A stretch of 64,000 bases of DNA from Biscogniauxia marginata (taxonomy: Eukaryota; Ascomycota; Sordariomycetes; Xylariales; Xylariaceae): contig MU404077.1 in NCBI GenBank assembly GCA_022695795.1, positions 310,001 to 374,000 on the forward strand. The letters run 5' to 3'. The notes under the pieces were generated by a model, which saw nothing but the letters and a program-made list of their open reading frames with translations, did no database searches and was not told the DNA's origin. Below are positions 1-13,376 of this stretch, one piece after another. Each line of letters starts with the position of its first letter. Position 1 is the first letter of the stretch. The translations under genes and the position numbers were made by a program.

Positions 1-1140
1 TAGAAGAAAAAGAAAAAAAGACGACTGGATTTTTTTCTTCTTTTTTTATGAATGACTGGGCAAGAAAGAGAGAGAGACAACAAAAAAGGAGAATATAAAT
101 TCAAGGCACGTGTGTGTAAGTGTGTGTGCTTCTTATATTATACCTATGGGAAGTGCTTGATATGGAATTCAATAGAGGAATGCATTGTTGTTTGGGACTC
201 TGGATGACTTTTTTGGGTCAGCTTATAAAATTTCTTTGGGTAAGTTTTTCTGTCTTTCTTGAGTGTGTGGTCTGTGCGTTATTATATGAGAACCACTGAG
301 AGGTAAGAAGGGCTGTTAATCTCTATCTCACTCTCATCGTTTACACAAAACAATCAACAATGACTAAGGAGTGTATATCCAAGTCTTCACGTAGTATCGA
401 TAACTTGCAAAAATGAAAATAAAAAGCCGGTGCCCTTTTATGGCTCGGACTTTTGTTTTATCTAGGTATCTAGTATCGTTTTACTTTAAAAAGGTAGGCT
501 CTCTAGCATTGTCTAGTGAATTTCATTCTCTGTTAAATACAATTAATTGCCTAACCTGCGGTCTTTCTTTCGGTCCCTTTTTTGTGGCAATTCTTGAGTA
601 CAGCGAGGCTTGAGACAGAAAAAGACATATGAATATATATAAAACCGACCCGTCTCCCACACATGTAAGAGAGAGAGAGACAGAGTAATGCTATCATGAA
701 TTCATAATTCGAAGCATAGCAGTTTATGTATGTAAGCAAGAGGCATCGAGTTCATCAGCCAGACAGCACGTTAATATATTCAAGCCATACATCCCTATAA
801 CTTGCATGTCAGTGTAAGACGTAAGGACTTGCATATGTGTGTACATAGTGAGAGCCTCGATGAGCAGCAGCGCGCTATGGAAGTCTCTCTTCGGGACGTG
901 GAATTACCTGAGATCTAAGAAACCCGCTAGAAATGTCAAACTTGACTGTTCGTCCAAACTAGATATGAAAAATTAGATAAATGTCGTTCCGCCTCTGGGT
1001 TCTTTCTCGTGGAATTACCCGAGGAAAAAAAAAAATCGAATAGTGAGGGTTTTATTGTCTTTGCGCATATATACGTAAGATATCGTATATATGTGTACAT
1101 GAGGGATAATGGGACTGGAATATAGTACTATGACGCTCAA

Positions 1141-1350
1141 CCTCATTTTAAACGAATTCCTTTCCTCGACTTTATAAACTCTTTATATATATTTTTATTT
1201 ATATAAATAATAATTATATTATCTTAGATTATTAAAACTTAAGTTTATTATTTATTAATATTAAAAAGAAGCAATATTTATAAATTTAAAGGAGGGGTTT
1301 CTTCTCTTCTTTTCTGTTTTATTATTATTAAATTAATAACAACGATCACG
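1141..1350. other. AT-rich block
   Basis: About 200 bases made almost only of A and T with short TTATTA/TTTATA runs, in an otherwise roughly balanced spacer. No coding potential. It could be a nucleosome-poor spacer or a remnant eroded by C-to-T mutation; the sequence alone does not decide. Confidence 0.5.
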
Positions 1351-4300
1351 TAAGGTTAATAAACTAAACACAACCAATGTATTCACATGAGTAGGGTCAA
1401 GAACAAGAAGAGCATATGCTTAATCTTCCCAGAGGGGAGAGGGCCCTTATATGGATGGTCCTTGTATCAGACTCGCCTCCAGTCACCCTGTGAAGATAAC
1501 TTAACAAGCCTAACTAACAGCTTCGGAGTAAGATAGCTGGCTACAACTCATTCGGTACCCGATTCAAGGAAAAGGAAAAATGAAATCCGAGGCCCGCGGA
1601 TCATAATATCCCGAGTGAAAAGAAAAGAAAGAAAAAGAAAGAAAAAGAGAAAAGAAAAAGAAAAACGCAAACGCCCCCGTCTCGGGGGCTTCTCTTATCG
1701 CTGCGGAACTAGCAAGCAAGCAGCCAGCTCTCCAATATGAAGCCCCCAAGTTAAAACATTGTGGTTACACAAAGGTTTCTTTTCTCTACCTACCTACATA
1801 CGGTACTTCTTTGGCTAGTCCAGGTATGTAGTTAACCTAGTCTCTATCATATGGTTGACCCCACGAGGCTAATTTACTGTGCGAGGTATATTGGCATATT
1901 AGTACATTACTTACACACTAAAGTTAGTTGTTTGTCTCCTATACTATGGGATGGGAAGAAACATGGGATATCTCCATATCCACATAAGTTTAGATACTAG
2001 ACAGATAGGTAGATCACCCCCTTCGGTCCGTTGCTCGGGGATTTCCTCTGTGGGGGACGCTGACTTACTAGTATGTATCTTGTTCATGATAGGCGAAGAT
2101 AGCCTATATATGTGTACATATCAATGATCGTTGACTCCTCCATCTAAACCCCATTACCCTCAGATATGACCATCTAGTAACAAAGATACTACTTAGTAAT
2201 ATTAACGGGTATCTGTCAGACTTTTGGGTCGAAGCTGACTAACAAACAGTCGCCGACTTGGATGAAACTGCCTATCTCAGACTGGGGTGCTTGCTTAGCC
2301 GCCCTGTTGCTCGGCCGTTTTGAATTTTAGGTAGGTATTACCTATACATAATTTTAGTCCACCGAGATGTTAGTCCTTCGTGTTAGTCGTTAGACGCGTT
2401 AGCACTTGCCTAACTAAGACTGACTGACTAATACTAGGCGCTTTTCTCTCATTTGCACCCAAGTCAGTTGCTTGTAAGCCAAGCACACATGCAGGAGGCC
2501 AGATTCTGCAATATACAGGTATATCCACCTTGAGGTAACTTGTTTCGAAACGTCAGTTGGGGTCCACATTGCATGTGCTTGTACCGTAACGTGCTTTGCT
2601 CCCCAGACATGTCATAGGGCTACTACCTACTTTCATCTTGCGCCTTCCAACCGGGTCAGGTGTGGGGGGATTTCTGGGCGAAAGAAATAGTTGCAGGTAG
2701 ACATCCTGAAACTTAAGGGCCGTCCTATAAGCTTGCAACTAAGCAGCCCAGAGTGCCTGGCAAACTACCTCGTCGAGGTTCTGAACTGGCTGGGAAACTA
2801 GTCAGGAGAGTCGTTTAACGGCAGCATCCCCTGAAAACGCCACTTTAGTATACGTCATGGTGGGCGATACGATAGACCTTTCGAGCTGTGACAGCGAGCA
2901 CTTGACCAACGAGGACTACGACCCCTGGAAAACTGACTTAACAGGTAAGCTGATGCGACAGATTCTTGGCGGTATGAGTATAGCTTGACACGCTGGGGCT
3001 GCGCATCTACTGTAAGGCCCATGTCTCGGGCTGTCCGCTGCAGAATGAACCCCTACTCATAAATACTAGAGGGTTGCAGTCTGGCTCGCGATGTAGGGGG
3101 TACCGTAGGTGCCAAACAGATCGCTGTCCACGAGGTTTCATTCCTCTATTAGCCCACATGGCAAATCGAGGTGTCGACTAGGTTATGAAATTTCGTCGAT
3201 ATCTCGACAGCAAATCCGGGAAATTTCCATGTGAACGACGACGACCCGTGGAGAATTTGGCTACGACCATGTTGTCGGGTTGTGGGGATGAGGAAACTAC
3301 ATGGCATCGGCCGTTCCCCCATTTCGGGTTGTCCCGGTCCGCCTTGTGTAGCTATATATCACTCGCGGAGCTAGGAATACCACGAGTATGCATGTCGCCA
3401 TAGGTGTGTCCGAGTAGTCAGGAAAACTCATACAGCATGATGGAAAAACCGAAGCTTCTATAGAGAAGCACGGAGGTATGCTGAAGGAAATAGGATATGC
3501 CTGACGCGTAATTTTGACAGGTACATGCATGGTAGCGTGAGGACGACAAGCTGAACTAAATGCTTGGCTGCCGGAGAAGTGACGGGGCGGAGACAGTTCA
3601 ACGTCCACTATAGCCTACCTGGGACGTGGGGCGGCGAAAGGCAGGATTCTCCGTATATAACGCGTAACTGTCAGCCTCGTTAGATCCTATGAGTTCAAGA
3701 TAGGTTGGATTTAGATGAAGCTGTGAGAAAATAGCATATGAATATAGTCACTCGGAGCGACGAGCGGCAACTGGTCATCAAAAAGAGGAGAGGATATTTG
3801 TGGATGTGTATAGTCATTGTGAAACTTGGTACCCAATCGGCGAGACTAGATTGGTAAGAGAGTAAGTAAACTAAGGCCGTTAGCAAAGCCAACTTGGGCT
3901 ATCAGTCATGAAGTAGAAATTATAGGCAGTATGTAGGAGGAAGTATGGCCGGTGAAACAAGCCGCAAAGGTGAAGGACGGCCGAAGTGCTAACCAGCATC
4001 GGGAAGATCTTCGACGATGCCAGGCTTGAGTTGGATCGGGGGACCCTCCGTAATGTTTGATGAGCTCTGCGTCCAAAAAGGCAGCAATCTTTCATCATGG
4101 CATCAAGGGTCAACCATCCGCAACGCATTGACGCAACGCACGGCTTTCCGGGGCGATCAGGGGGCTGGAGTTAGTTGGAAAGGTGACATTCACCAAGACC
4201 AAGGTCCCTTGAGAGCGGGCCAAGAGGTGTTTGGCCTCCCTCGCCTTAGCTTGCAGGGTGGATGGGCCGGCGCGCCTATAGATAGATAGGATCATAGGCT

Positions 4301-6981
4301 GGTCAATCCTCGGGCGCAAAATTGGTGGGCGTCGCGAGCCTGCCTTGCTTCGTCGATCGTGTCGCATTCCGCAAGTCCGCTCGCAGCCTCACGACAGATG
4401 AAGAAGGTAGCCAGGGATCCACGGCCGAGTAGAGAAGCCTAGAGAGGCAGGAAAGCTGCAGAGCGGGAAAAGGGGGCGAAGGCTCGACAGCTCGAGCGAA
4501 GGGCAGGCGAAGGGACGAGACCAACGGCCTGGGCTGTGGGGTAGGTAAAACAGAGGATAATAAAATGTCGGATTATGTTGTGAAGAAGCTGCTTGATAAG
4601 GAAGGTCGACGGGAGGGAGGGTTTGTGGTTGGCGACAGCGATCGGAACCTTAGAGATAGTGTCGCACATTGCAAATCACCGGCTTGCCGAGTAATAGACC
4701 AGATCCCGGTCCCTGCGTATGCTTATACAGGAAATGTGGACCCTGGCTATTACTTTATTAGGTCTGTGCATGCGCTGCGCATGTTGATTCGCGAAGAGAA
4801 TTCCTCGATATGTGCCTATGCATCAGGGAGACTAACCCGATATTCGCTCAGTCTTCCTTTTAGGTATGGGCAGTCCTAGCCTGGCACTTTTTATACCAAC
4901 CAGTATGCACATACCAGGCCTACCGGATATCAGTACGTGCCGAGGTAGGCATGTACATAATGTATAGGTCTCGTCATATCATTCGGAATTTCAAGTCATT
5001 ATTTACCTACATACTTGTCATACCGAACCTAAGGTATACCCAAGGCGTGCATTCCATGTATTTACCCACTTTCTACCTAATCCTATGACAAAGCCCGGTC
5101 CCTGGCGATTATTAATCGCGACGCAACCCTAATTAATGTCGAGTGCAAACTTGACGAATTTCTATCTTCCTCACAAGGGCAGATAAAAGGTTTGCGTGCC
5201 GATATTTTGCCAGAGCTGACCGGCATTTTCAATGATCATGATCATTTTCACGCTACCATCTGATGATGACGGTTCCCTATTCGTCAGCCCGTGCAATGCG
5301 TATAACTGGATCGGAGGATTAGCGGGCATCGGAGACTAGAATTGTTCTGGAAGGCATTGTCGCAACTGTTCTAGGCAAACACTCGCCGGACGATCTCTTT
5401 CGTCTATCTGTCGTAGATCATCTCCAGGAACGTAAGACGAGCTAGCTGCGTCGTACAGTAGGAAAGCAGATTAACGACTGCATGTTTTCTCCGCACCGGA
5501 TCCCGTCAGAGCAGGGCCAGCGGCAAAAGTGGCAATTGGGATGGCGAATAGTTTGCTAATCTTGATCACCCCCGAGGAGGCGAAAAAAAACAAAGCACTT
5601 CCCCTAGCCACCGGTTCGTGCAGGGACGAGGCTCATCGTTGAACTATCGGCGCGCCTTCATGTAGGTCAGGGCACTCTTGCGCAATTCCCCAATCCTTCT
5701 CGTAAAGGGGGTACAGGGTACGCAAGGCAGGGGTATTCTTTCCCTCGCCCTTGTCTCCCTTCAGCTGAGAACTTCCAGCCTACCATCTTCCGAAGGAGAA
5801 GCTGCCGGAGTCCCCGCACGACATTGTCGACGCCGGGCCTAGTTGGTGAAGCCGACTACATATACCTAGAGGACGGCGGAGGTTGGTCAAACGGGGTCCC
5901 GTTTGGTTTAGTAACGGGCTCTTGCATTGTGACTGTTTGCATTCGTGTGACTGGTCAGAGACTCGTCATCCGAACCACGCTAGGAGGATGGATGGGTTGC
6001 ATGGCAAGCATGGCTCGATGAAAGATCATCAAAGCTAGAGCTGGCGGAGCGTGCGGTATTGGCTGGTCGCGCGTCTTACCCTGTCCACCCCGTCCACCCC
6101 GAGACCCCCTCGCCCACTTTTCTGCTCGTTCGCAAAAGCTTCCATCGGTTTTCTCGAAGGCTTAGAAGGTTTCGAAGCCGGCCAGAAGCCTGTAGGGCGG
6201 GAGCCGTGCAGGGGATGACCCGGACGTGGGCTAGCGTGCGGAGCCAGTAATCTCGTGCTGGCTCCTTGGAGTTTGTCGCTCTATAGCTGGCATTGCTTAC
6301 GATGCACACACATGGCATTGTAATCATGGATAAGCAGAGTAACTGAGTCGTTGGCAGGCCTTCTACTGGATGGAAAGTCCCGACTCGCCCTTCAATCCCG
6401 TCACAGAGAGATCCCTTTTGCCTGGTTATGATATGCAGGCCAATGAGAGGCTCTTATCAGCGTATACCTATATCTTAGGTATCTGTATTATTGGAAACCT
6501 ACATACTTCATCAATGATATCAGTATGAGTACTTTGACCTGCTTAAAACCAAAGTCGTCCACGTCTAGTGTACCGCACGGATCAGAAACACGTCGGTGGC
6601 AGATGGCCTAAGTCGTGCTAAGTTCAATCTTGGGTCTAATAATGTCTCCGTGCCCCTGCCCGGCCCCCCCTGCTACCCACTATACGTCTGTAAACTAGAT
6701 GTATACCTAAGGTAAGGTACACAAGTGTTTATGTACTTAGGTTGCTGCTATGTAAGTAGGCCCTATCTATACCGCCTATCGTACCTCCTACCCAGACACG
6801 AGGAATCGTAGGACAACAACAATACATAACAATGGTAAGTTGAGACTGGGCAACAACAATCAGTGCTCCGTCAGGAAGGTACCTAACCTCGCCTACATGT
6901 AAATCATATTATTATTGTTAATGTTATTGCTATGACATGAAGCTTACCTGTTATACCTGCCTCGCCTCGCCTTGTACATAC

Positions 6982-6997
6982 CTACCTAGCTAGGTAG
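6982..6997. repeat. perfect 16-bp palindrome of the TACCTA family
   Basis: The core TACCTAGCTAGGTA is flanked by C and G, giving a 16-base perfect palindrome. TGTACA words stand on both sides a few bases out. It belongs to the dispersed TACCTAGGTA-like motifs of this window. Confidence 0.75.
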
Positions 6998-7272
6998 TGT
7001 ACATGGATATACTTAGAAAACTTGAATGTGTGTGTAAGGTTAGGTGGTTATGTATGTAAAAAAAGAAAATATAAAAGAAAAGAAGAGAAAAAGACGACGT
7101 CTTTGAATTAACTTTACGTACTCACAAATCACGTCCCGGCAATGGAATGTTCAGCTGTTATCTGTGCCTGCTGGAATATAATTGTATTGCATATTGGGCA
7201 CGTAGTGTACATACCCACAGCATCTTTGCACTAGATACATAGCGGTACGTATTGTGCAATACCTTTACGTTA

Positions 7273-7288
7273 TGTACAGTACTGTACA
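7273..7288. repeat. perfect 16-bp palindrome TGTACAGTACTGTACA
   Basis: Uninterrupted self-complementary sequence, possibly a dimeric transcription-factor site. It lies 1.3 kb upstream of the phosphodiesterase start. No function can be assigned. Confidence 0.7.
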
Positions 7289-7489
7289 AGTCAAAGAGAG
7301 GAAAGACTGTCAAGCTTTCTGCTAGAAGAAAAAAAAAGAAAAAGAAAAAAGAGCTATCATTTCCCACTGGTCGCGCCCCGAATTAATCAGAACCTGAAAA
7401 CCTTCTGGTCACCTTCTTTTTCCTCCCAATCCTTCTATTCCGTCACCTGTAATTCCGTACATCTCTTAGAGATCTACATCCTCTTTCGA

Positions 7490-7545
7490 CTTTTTATTTT
7501 TATTTTCCTTTTTTCTTTTTTTTTGTCCCTTGTCTTCTTTTTTTA
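7490..7545 (+). promoter_or_regulatory. T/C-rich tract upstream of the phosphodiesterase gene
   Basis: A run of about 55 bases that are almost all T and C on the plus strand. Such tracts commonly lie just upstream of transcription starts in filamentous ascomycetes. If so, the leader of the next gene is about 1 kb and contains several short upstream reading frames. Confidence 0.35.
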
Positions 7546-7985
7546 GGACTCGATACTCGTGTTCCACTCTCATTGTACCAGGTCTACTCCGTTTCCCGCT
7601 GACAACCCGCTACACCACCCACCAACACCACCACCACCACCACTGAACTACTACGCCTCGAAATACACCAACGCTCCCGTACTTTTCGCATTTGTACTTT
7701 ACGCTCCGCAGCCACCTCCATCCACTTCGCTGAACTCGAGTACTTTTGACATAACCTGCCACTGATTTCTCTTTTTTCCTTTGGTGTACATACACTCACT
7801 CCCAACCACTCCTCGACGGCCGTCCTATATGTTTTGGATCCTTCAATTCTATCCCAGTCGAAACCCGCGCATTTTCATTGCTTGAACCAAAAACACCCCC
7901 AGCCTCCGACCACCACCACCACTACCACCACCAATAACCTTCACCCCCTCGCGGCAGACAGCTACTGCTACTGGTACTACTGCTG

Positions 7986-8009
7986 CCACCACCACCACCA
8001 CCACCACCA
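7986..8009. repeat. CCA trinucleotide microsatellite
   Basis: Eight exact CCA copies in the probable leader of the phosphodiesterase gene. Similar shorter CCA tracts lie near 7620 and 7910. Confidence 0.85.
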
Positions 8010-8576
8010 TTACTGCAACGATAACTACTTACTACTAGTATACTACATGGTACCGCTAGAGAGCACGGAAAGTCTTCCAGACCGAGATTCCGCGAAACCA
8101 CCGCCGTCCCCATCCAAGCACAGGGTCTCCCATTCCTCTTGGGGCGACTCGATAGCGTCTCGCATTCTGACGTCCAGCTCTCTTACACCATAAGTCCCAT
8201 GTCACCAACCTGCTCGACTGCCTTTCGACTTCTTCCCCTAGAGCCACACTGCCGATAAGTAGGCGCACCTGCTCTGTCGCATGCGCCCTTGCTGCCTTTG
8301 GATGGTAGGCTTTTTAGTTCTTCCCAATTGTCGTGGTCGGCCTGTCGAGGCACCTCCCGAGTCCCGAGTACCACACTGCGCGCGAAGTGTCCCCTCGACG
8401 TCGCACACGACACGAGAGCATCCACGACGTCCCTGCGGCTTAGCACGCCATCCGTTCTGATCGCACTCTTGCCTCCCTTGTCACCGTTTCGACATCGCAC
8501 CATTGCCCCGGCCGGGACTTCCCCAATTGCGACAAGTTTCTATCCCTGGGTGTAGGTATTCCGGTCGAGAGGCTGG

Positions 8577-11388
8577 ATGCCAAAGCCCGTCGTCATGGAT
8601 AGTGCAACATGCAATGTCATCTACGTTGATCGAAACGTCCTGCGGGACCGCCTGCTTGGATCCTCCGCTGCTGAGCTGGAAGAGACCGGCGAGCTTCGCA
8701 TCAACCTAGAGTTGCTTGTAAATGCCTTCGGCGACGGTCAGTCCATACCGCTCCTTGCCTCCCTTGGCCATCATCCTGCTAATGCTCTCCATCTCTAGTC
8801 CACGTGTGTACGAACGGCATCGCCTGTATATCTAAGCTTCTTCACCTGCACGATGCCTCGATGGTCGAGTTAAAGCCGACCCTTGTACTGATAGACACTC
8901 CACACGATGAACAGGTATTAGAACCCGCATATCCGTCACGAGATCCTTCTCCGTGTTCTAAGGTATCCGGGGGCGGGGACGGAGACGGGGATGAATGCCC
9001 CATGGAAGAGCTGTACGGGATCAAGCTATTGGAGCGGATTGTATACGAGACACATCTAAGGAGCCTCTCGAGGCTGGTCGTGCCTATCCCGATCGTTAGC
9101 TTTCCTTTACTGCAAAGTCCACCGGCGAATGACGGTGCGAACGATGATCCCGTGCAGCCTGCATATGCTGGATATCTCTCTGAAGCACCAGATCCGACTA
9201 GCAGGTCATTAACTAGTCGCGCTCTGCTGAGAAAATGTCTCGACTCTGGCGCTGTCGATGTGATGGCCAGCCCGTTGCATATGAAAACCCTAACGACCCT
9301 CGAAGTCCATGCGTATCGGGCTCACAAGGAGGCTGCTAAGGAACAGCAAGCGTTGTTAGAAGTCCGAAGAGGCCGGAAACGATCTTGGGTTGGCGTGCAT
9401 GAGGAGAAGCCGTTTGCGTACCTTAGAGAGGCTATGGTCTCTGGTCTGATGAGCGGTATTTGCCGAGACGGCGAGGAGGACGAGGATCGTATAGGGAGTG
9501 TGCGGATCAACCTTCCGTCAGAACGCCGTAAGGAAATTGGAAAGGCGGTGGGCCATTGGCATTTCTGCGCTCATGACCACTGCGACGACTCCCTACTTAT
9601 TGCAGCATGCCGCATGTTCAAACACGCCTTGTCGATGCCAGAATTGGATAAGTGGCGGATAACAACAGGTGCGTAGTGATATTGCTGTGTCGGGAGTTCA
9701 TGCTGGTTTCCGCCAGTGCTCAAGCTAACTCGAACAACAGATCAATTAACGACATTTCTTGTCGCGTGCCGAACGGCTTACAACACCTTCGTGCCATATC
9801 ACAATTTTCGTCATGCTGTTGACGTACTGCAGGCAACCTTCAACTTCCTGGTCCACATCGGGGCGTTACCCCCTTACAACTCGGACTCTGATGAATCTCA
9901 TGACGCGCAGACGCAGAAGTCACCACTTGCAGCTTTGCTTGGGCCGTTTGAAGCGTTGACGCTTCTTGTCAGCGCCATCGGCCATGATGTGGGCCATCCG
10001 GGTGTGAACAACGGCTTTCTCGTCGTCCTGAATGCTCCCCTAGCTCAATTATACAACGACCGATCTGTTCTCGAATCATTCCACTGCGCTGCCTATTCTC
10101 AGATACTTCGGAGACATTGGCCAAAGGTTTTCGAGGACACCAAGATGCGTACCCTGATGATCAGCTCGATTCTAGCAACAGATATGGGTTTACATTTTGA
10201 TTATATGAAAAAGCTGTCCGACCTCAAAGAGAAGCTGCGGGAAAGCAATTCGACGGCCGAGTGGAATGGTCGCATGCTAGAAGAGCAGAAGGCATTGGCT
10301 TGTTCCTTGCTGATCAAATGTGCAGACATCAGCAATGTAGTAAGTTTTGCGTGGACAAAACATGACAGAATGAAAATAGGGCAGCTAACACCACACAGGC
10401 TCGAGGATACGGCACAGCGCTTCAGTGGATGACTATCCTGTGTGAAGAGTTTTCTAGGCAAGCGACAATGGAGAAGGAGATTGGTATCCCGTCTTCGCTT
10501 ATCTCACCCCCTAAAAAGGATTTCATGGCCTTGGCCAAAGCCCAACTCGGCTTCATGGATATGTTCGCCATCCCTCTATTCAAGGGTGTGGCCGATGTCC
10601 TGCCAGATATGCAGTATACTGTCCTTGAGCTTGACAAAAACAGGCGTAATTTTGAGAAATCAGTGGAAGAGATCCCTTCGATGGAACAGGGAATCAGAAA
10701 GCTATTCACTGAGGAAGCGCTTTCTCCCCATGTCACAGACTTGGCTAAGAACTTGGCCGTCCGGCCTGAAGATGGTAGGTGTTCTTCAGCAGAGACTGCT
10801 AAAGTCAATTTAATACCGGAGAACTATGTCGAGTTAAAGAACTCTGGTTCCTCACCCCCAGAGCAAGCCAATCATGTCCCCAGTCTCCCACGGCGGTACA
10901 AAGAAGTGAATGGTATATCCACGGATTTCGAAAACGCGAGCTTTCGGGCGAGCGATTCTTTCGGCGGCTACGAACACGAACATAGAGCGATAGGACGCCA
11001 CGGAAAGCAGCGTTGTAGTGAGACGACGGAAGGAAGCAACTCAGCTCCAGGCTCGGGGGACTGGCAATCACAGGCGACGAGCGCTACCACGGGCAAGATG
11101 CCGCTTTCGCCTAGTACGCAAGGGACCAGCATTGTCAGCCAGGAGTCTATGGAGCGCCCTTCCAGCGTTCCCAAGCCCACCATCGCGGGGCCAAACTCTT
11201 CTTCTAACGTAAGCACGCCCGTTCCAGGCGTCGATTATGCCAACTCGGAGGAGGACTCTAATGGAACCACCCTGAAGCCGGACAAGGCGCTCAAGAAGAA
11301 GACGAGTCGATTTCGCATGAATATGTCGACCTTCTTCAGAAGGAACAAAGGCGCAAGCTCGCCAACACCTAGTGGATCGGGAAGCTGA
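8577..11388 (+). CDS. PDE2: 3',5'-cyclic-nucleotide phosphodiesterase, class I HD-domain (high-affinity cAMP type)
   Basis: Hydrolyses cAMP to 5'-AMP and so damps PKA signalling. Proposed exons are 8577-8736, 8799-9668, 9741-10339 and 10399-11388, giving 872 residues in one frame. The second intron has a CTAAC branch site. The catalytic domain shows the HN pair (H364-N365), the class I signature HDxxHxxxxN (H425, D426, H429, N434) and the later metal-binding Asp in CADISN (D539). The third junction rebuilds the usual N-V-A-R-G-Y stretch. The first 340 residues resemble the divergent regulatory half of fungal Pde2/PdeH proteins. The last 200 residues are Ser-rich and end in a basic segment around KKKTSRF and FFRRNKG. 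The start is uncertain: an in-frame Met six codons later (8595) is an alternative. It is followed at 3.3 kb by a PAS kinase on the same strand. Confidence 0.93.
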
Positions 11389-13138
11389 GTACTGGGCCTA
11401 GGTGATCAAGAAGACAGACAGCCAATCAGTTAGTCGCTGGGGCATCCGAATACGAGACCGACGTCGGTATACTTGTACCTAGCGAGCTAGGAAGCGATCG
11501 ACGGCCGTGACGATACCGCAACGACTATACGGATCTGTACAACACGACTGCAAGAAGTAGTCGTACGATTGTTGGCACGTATATAGTGTATATTAGCGAC
11601 GAAAGAAGACGGGCTGAATAGCCTGGAAGCTCCTAGAACCGTCGGGATGGACGAGCGAGTGAGGCAAGCGGGGAGAGGCCTGTGAAAAGGCAGCTCAGAG
11701 GCCCCGAAAGGCGGTGGAGTTGCGTTGTAGCTGATGCATGTAAAGGCGTTCAGGAAATCTGGGGACCAGTTGGCCCGGGATATGCAGTCTCGGGTAGGGA
11801 CGTAGGCGTAGGCACGGGATAGGGACAAACAGCGGAGTTCACGTTCTCGGGCAGGGGCTATATACTTCAGGAGAGAGATACCCTATTGGCTCGCAACGGA
11901 GGGGGGCCTTGGGAGATCAATGTGAAAGAAAAGTGCCAACGAGTATGAACTCGTTAGTTTCTGATCATGCTTTCTTCATTTCTAGAGAAATATTGTATGT
12001 GTGCTTGCGGGGTATTATTCAGTTTATGTCCGTAGCCAAGCCCAGCAGATCCGGACCCGGGAGGGACAAAAGAACTCAACGCAATGCAATGAATACTTCC
12101 ATATGTCTCAAAAGAACCAAACCAGAAAATCTTCTAGATACACCCCCCTCCCTGCCTCCCCCCCTTTAGATCATCGCCATCGTAATTAAAGCTAGGTCTT
12201 GCCGGGACCGGACAAGGCTCGGGCGAATTTCATATCAACACTACATATCACACAGGAGAGCGAGACATTTGACCGAATAGGTAGGAGAGAGACGGATGTG
12301 GCGGGAGAAAGGAGGAAGGGGTTGGTTTATTAGGTCAGGCGGCAGACTTATACGTGATCCCCCCTTTTCTCTCCCTCTCTTCTCACGCATACTACTGCTA
12401 GGTCCGTCTCTATGTACTTCTGACGGCAAGACAAGATCATTGTGCTTCCTATGGAGTGTATGGAAGATGTGGATTCCCTGGTGCGGCTATATCTGTGGTA
12501 TATACGTAAGGTAAGGTAGGTTGGGTTAGGTGGGATATTAACTCTCCCCCTTTTACGAAGGTGTTTGGAGGGTTTGGGATAGCTGTTATATGAGATATAA
12601 AAGAGCTACCTTATATAGTGTTGGTGGTCCAGTCAGCCTCAGCCACATGCAGCTTTTACCTACTAGGTAGCCTAGGTTTGACAAGGTACCTACTTATTAA
12701 ATGTAATATAGGTGTTTTGTAATAGAGAGGGGGAGGCAAATCGCATGTCCATCATTTTTTGAGAGAGAAGGGTGGAGAGAAGAGAGAAAAAAAGATGGGA
12801 TAGACACATGGCAGATCTACCCTTGCTTTACCCAGTCACTAACAGACAGACTAAGAGGTAGGCAAAGAGTGAGTAGACTTCGGTTTACGATTCGAGTGAG
12901 TGAAGGCGAAAGGAAGAGACAAGGAGAATACTAGTTTACCCAAACATATCTTCTTTTTTCTTATTCTTCTTCGTTTTTCTCTTATTTGGTTTTGGTTTGG
13001 TTTGCTGGTTTGCTCTACGCGCTAAGGGCGCGTCTTTTCTCTTAGTCTTGGCATTGCTACACTAGGATGGAAAAAAGGCAGAATATGCCGTAGGTGTGTA
13101 TCAGTGTAACCTAACCTAGGCTACTTACGGTGTATAGC

Positions 13139-13148
13139 TACCTAGGTA
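13139..13148. repeat. TACCTAGGTA palindrome
   Basis: Perfect 10-base palindrome followed at once by GGTAAGGTGAGGTAGGTA, so TAGGTA words cluster here. It is one of two exact copies noted in the window. Confidence 0.75.
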
Positions 13149-13356
13149 GGTAAGGTGAGGTAGGTATATTGAGACATACAGGTTACCAACTAGTGGGCTA
13201 GACCCGCTCGGAAGAGATGTGGGAAGAGGCGAAAAGAAGAAGGGTAAAACGGGTGCACGAATTCTGTTATATGATTGGGCGGGCTTGCGAGCTGCGGTCC
13301 TGTTGGCTGACATCATAACAACTACGGCTGCCCAACATCCAGCATGTATTGTGATT

Positions 13357-13376
13357 GCATCGCATCGCATCGCATC
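13357..13376. repeat. GCATC pentanucleotide microsatellite
   Basis: Four exact GCATC copies in intergenic DNA, within a stretch that has no coding signal. Confidence 0.8.

Larger units (their letters stand above)
1..8576. other. gene-free left flank and leader of the phosphodiesterase gene
   Basis: No reading frame here has credible protein features; all are short and of low or random complexity. The stretch holds an AT-rich block (1141-1350), a purine tract near 1617-1664, many TACCTA/TAGGTA words, two perfect palindromes (listed separately), a long T/C-rich tract (about 7490-7545) of the kind that precedes fungal transcription starts, and CCA-repeat tracts (7620-7642, 7910-7932, 7986-8009). 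The last kilobase is probably the promoter and long leader of the downstream gene. No tRNA or rRNA signal was seen. Confidence 0.6.

Noticed and set aside
7834..8193. Frame with a run of eight His and other repeats
   Set aside because: Created by the CCA microsatellite in the phosphodiesterase leader; no ATG at its start and no conserved sequence.
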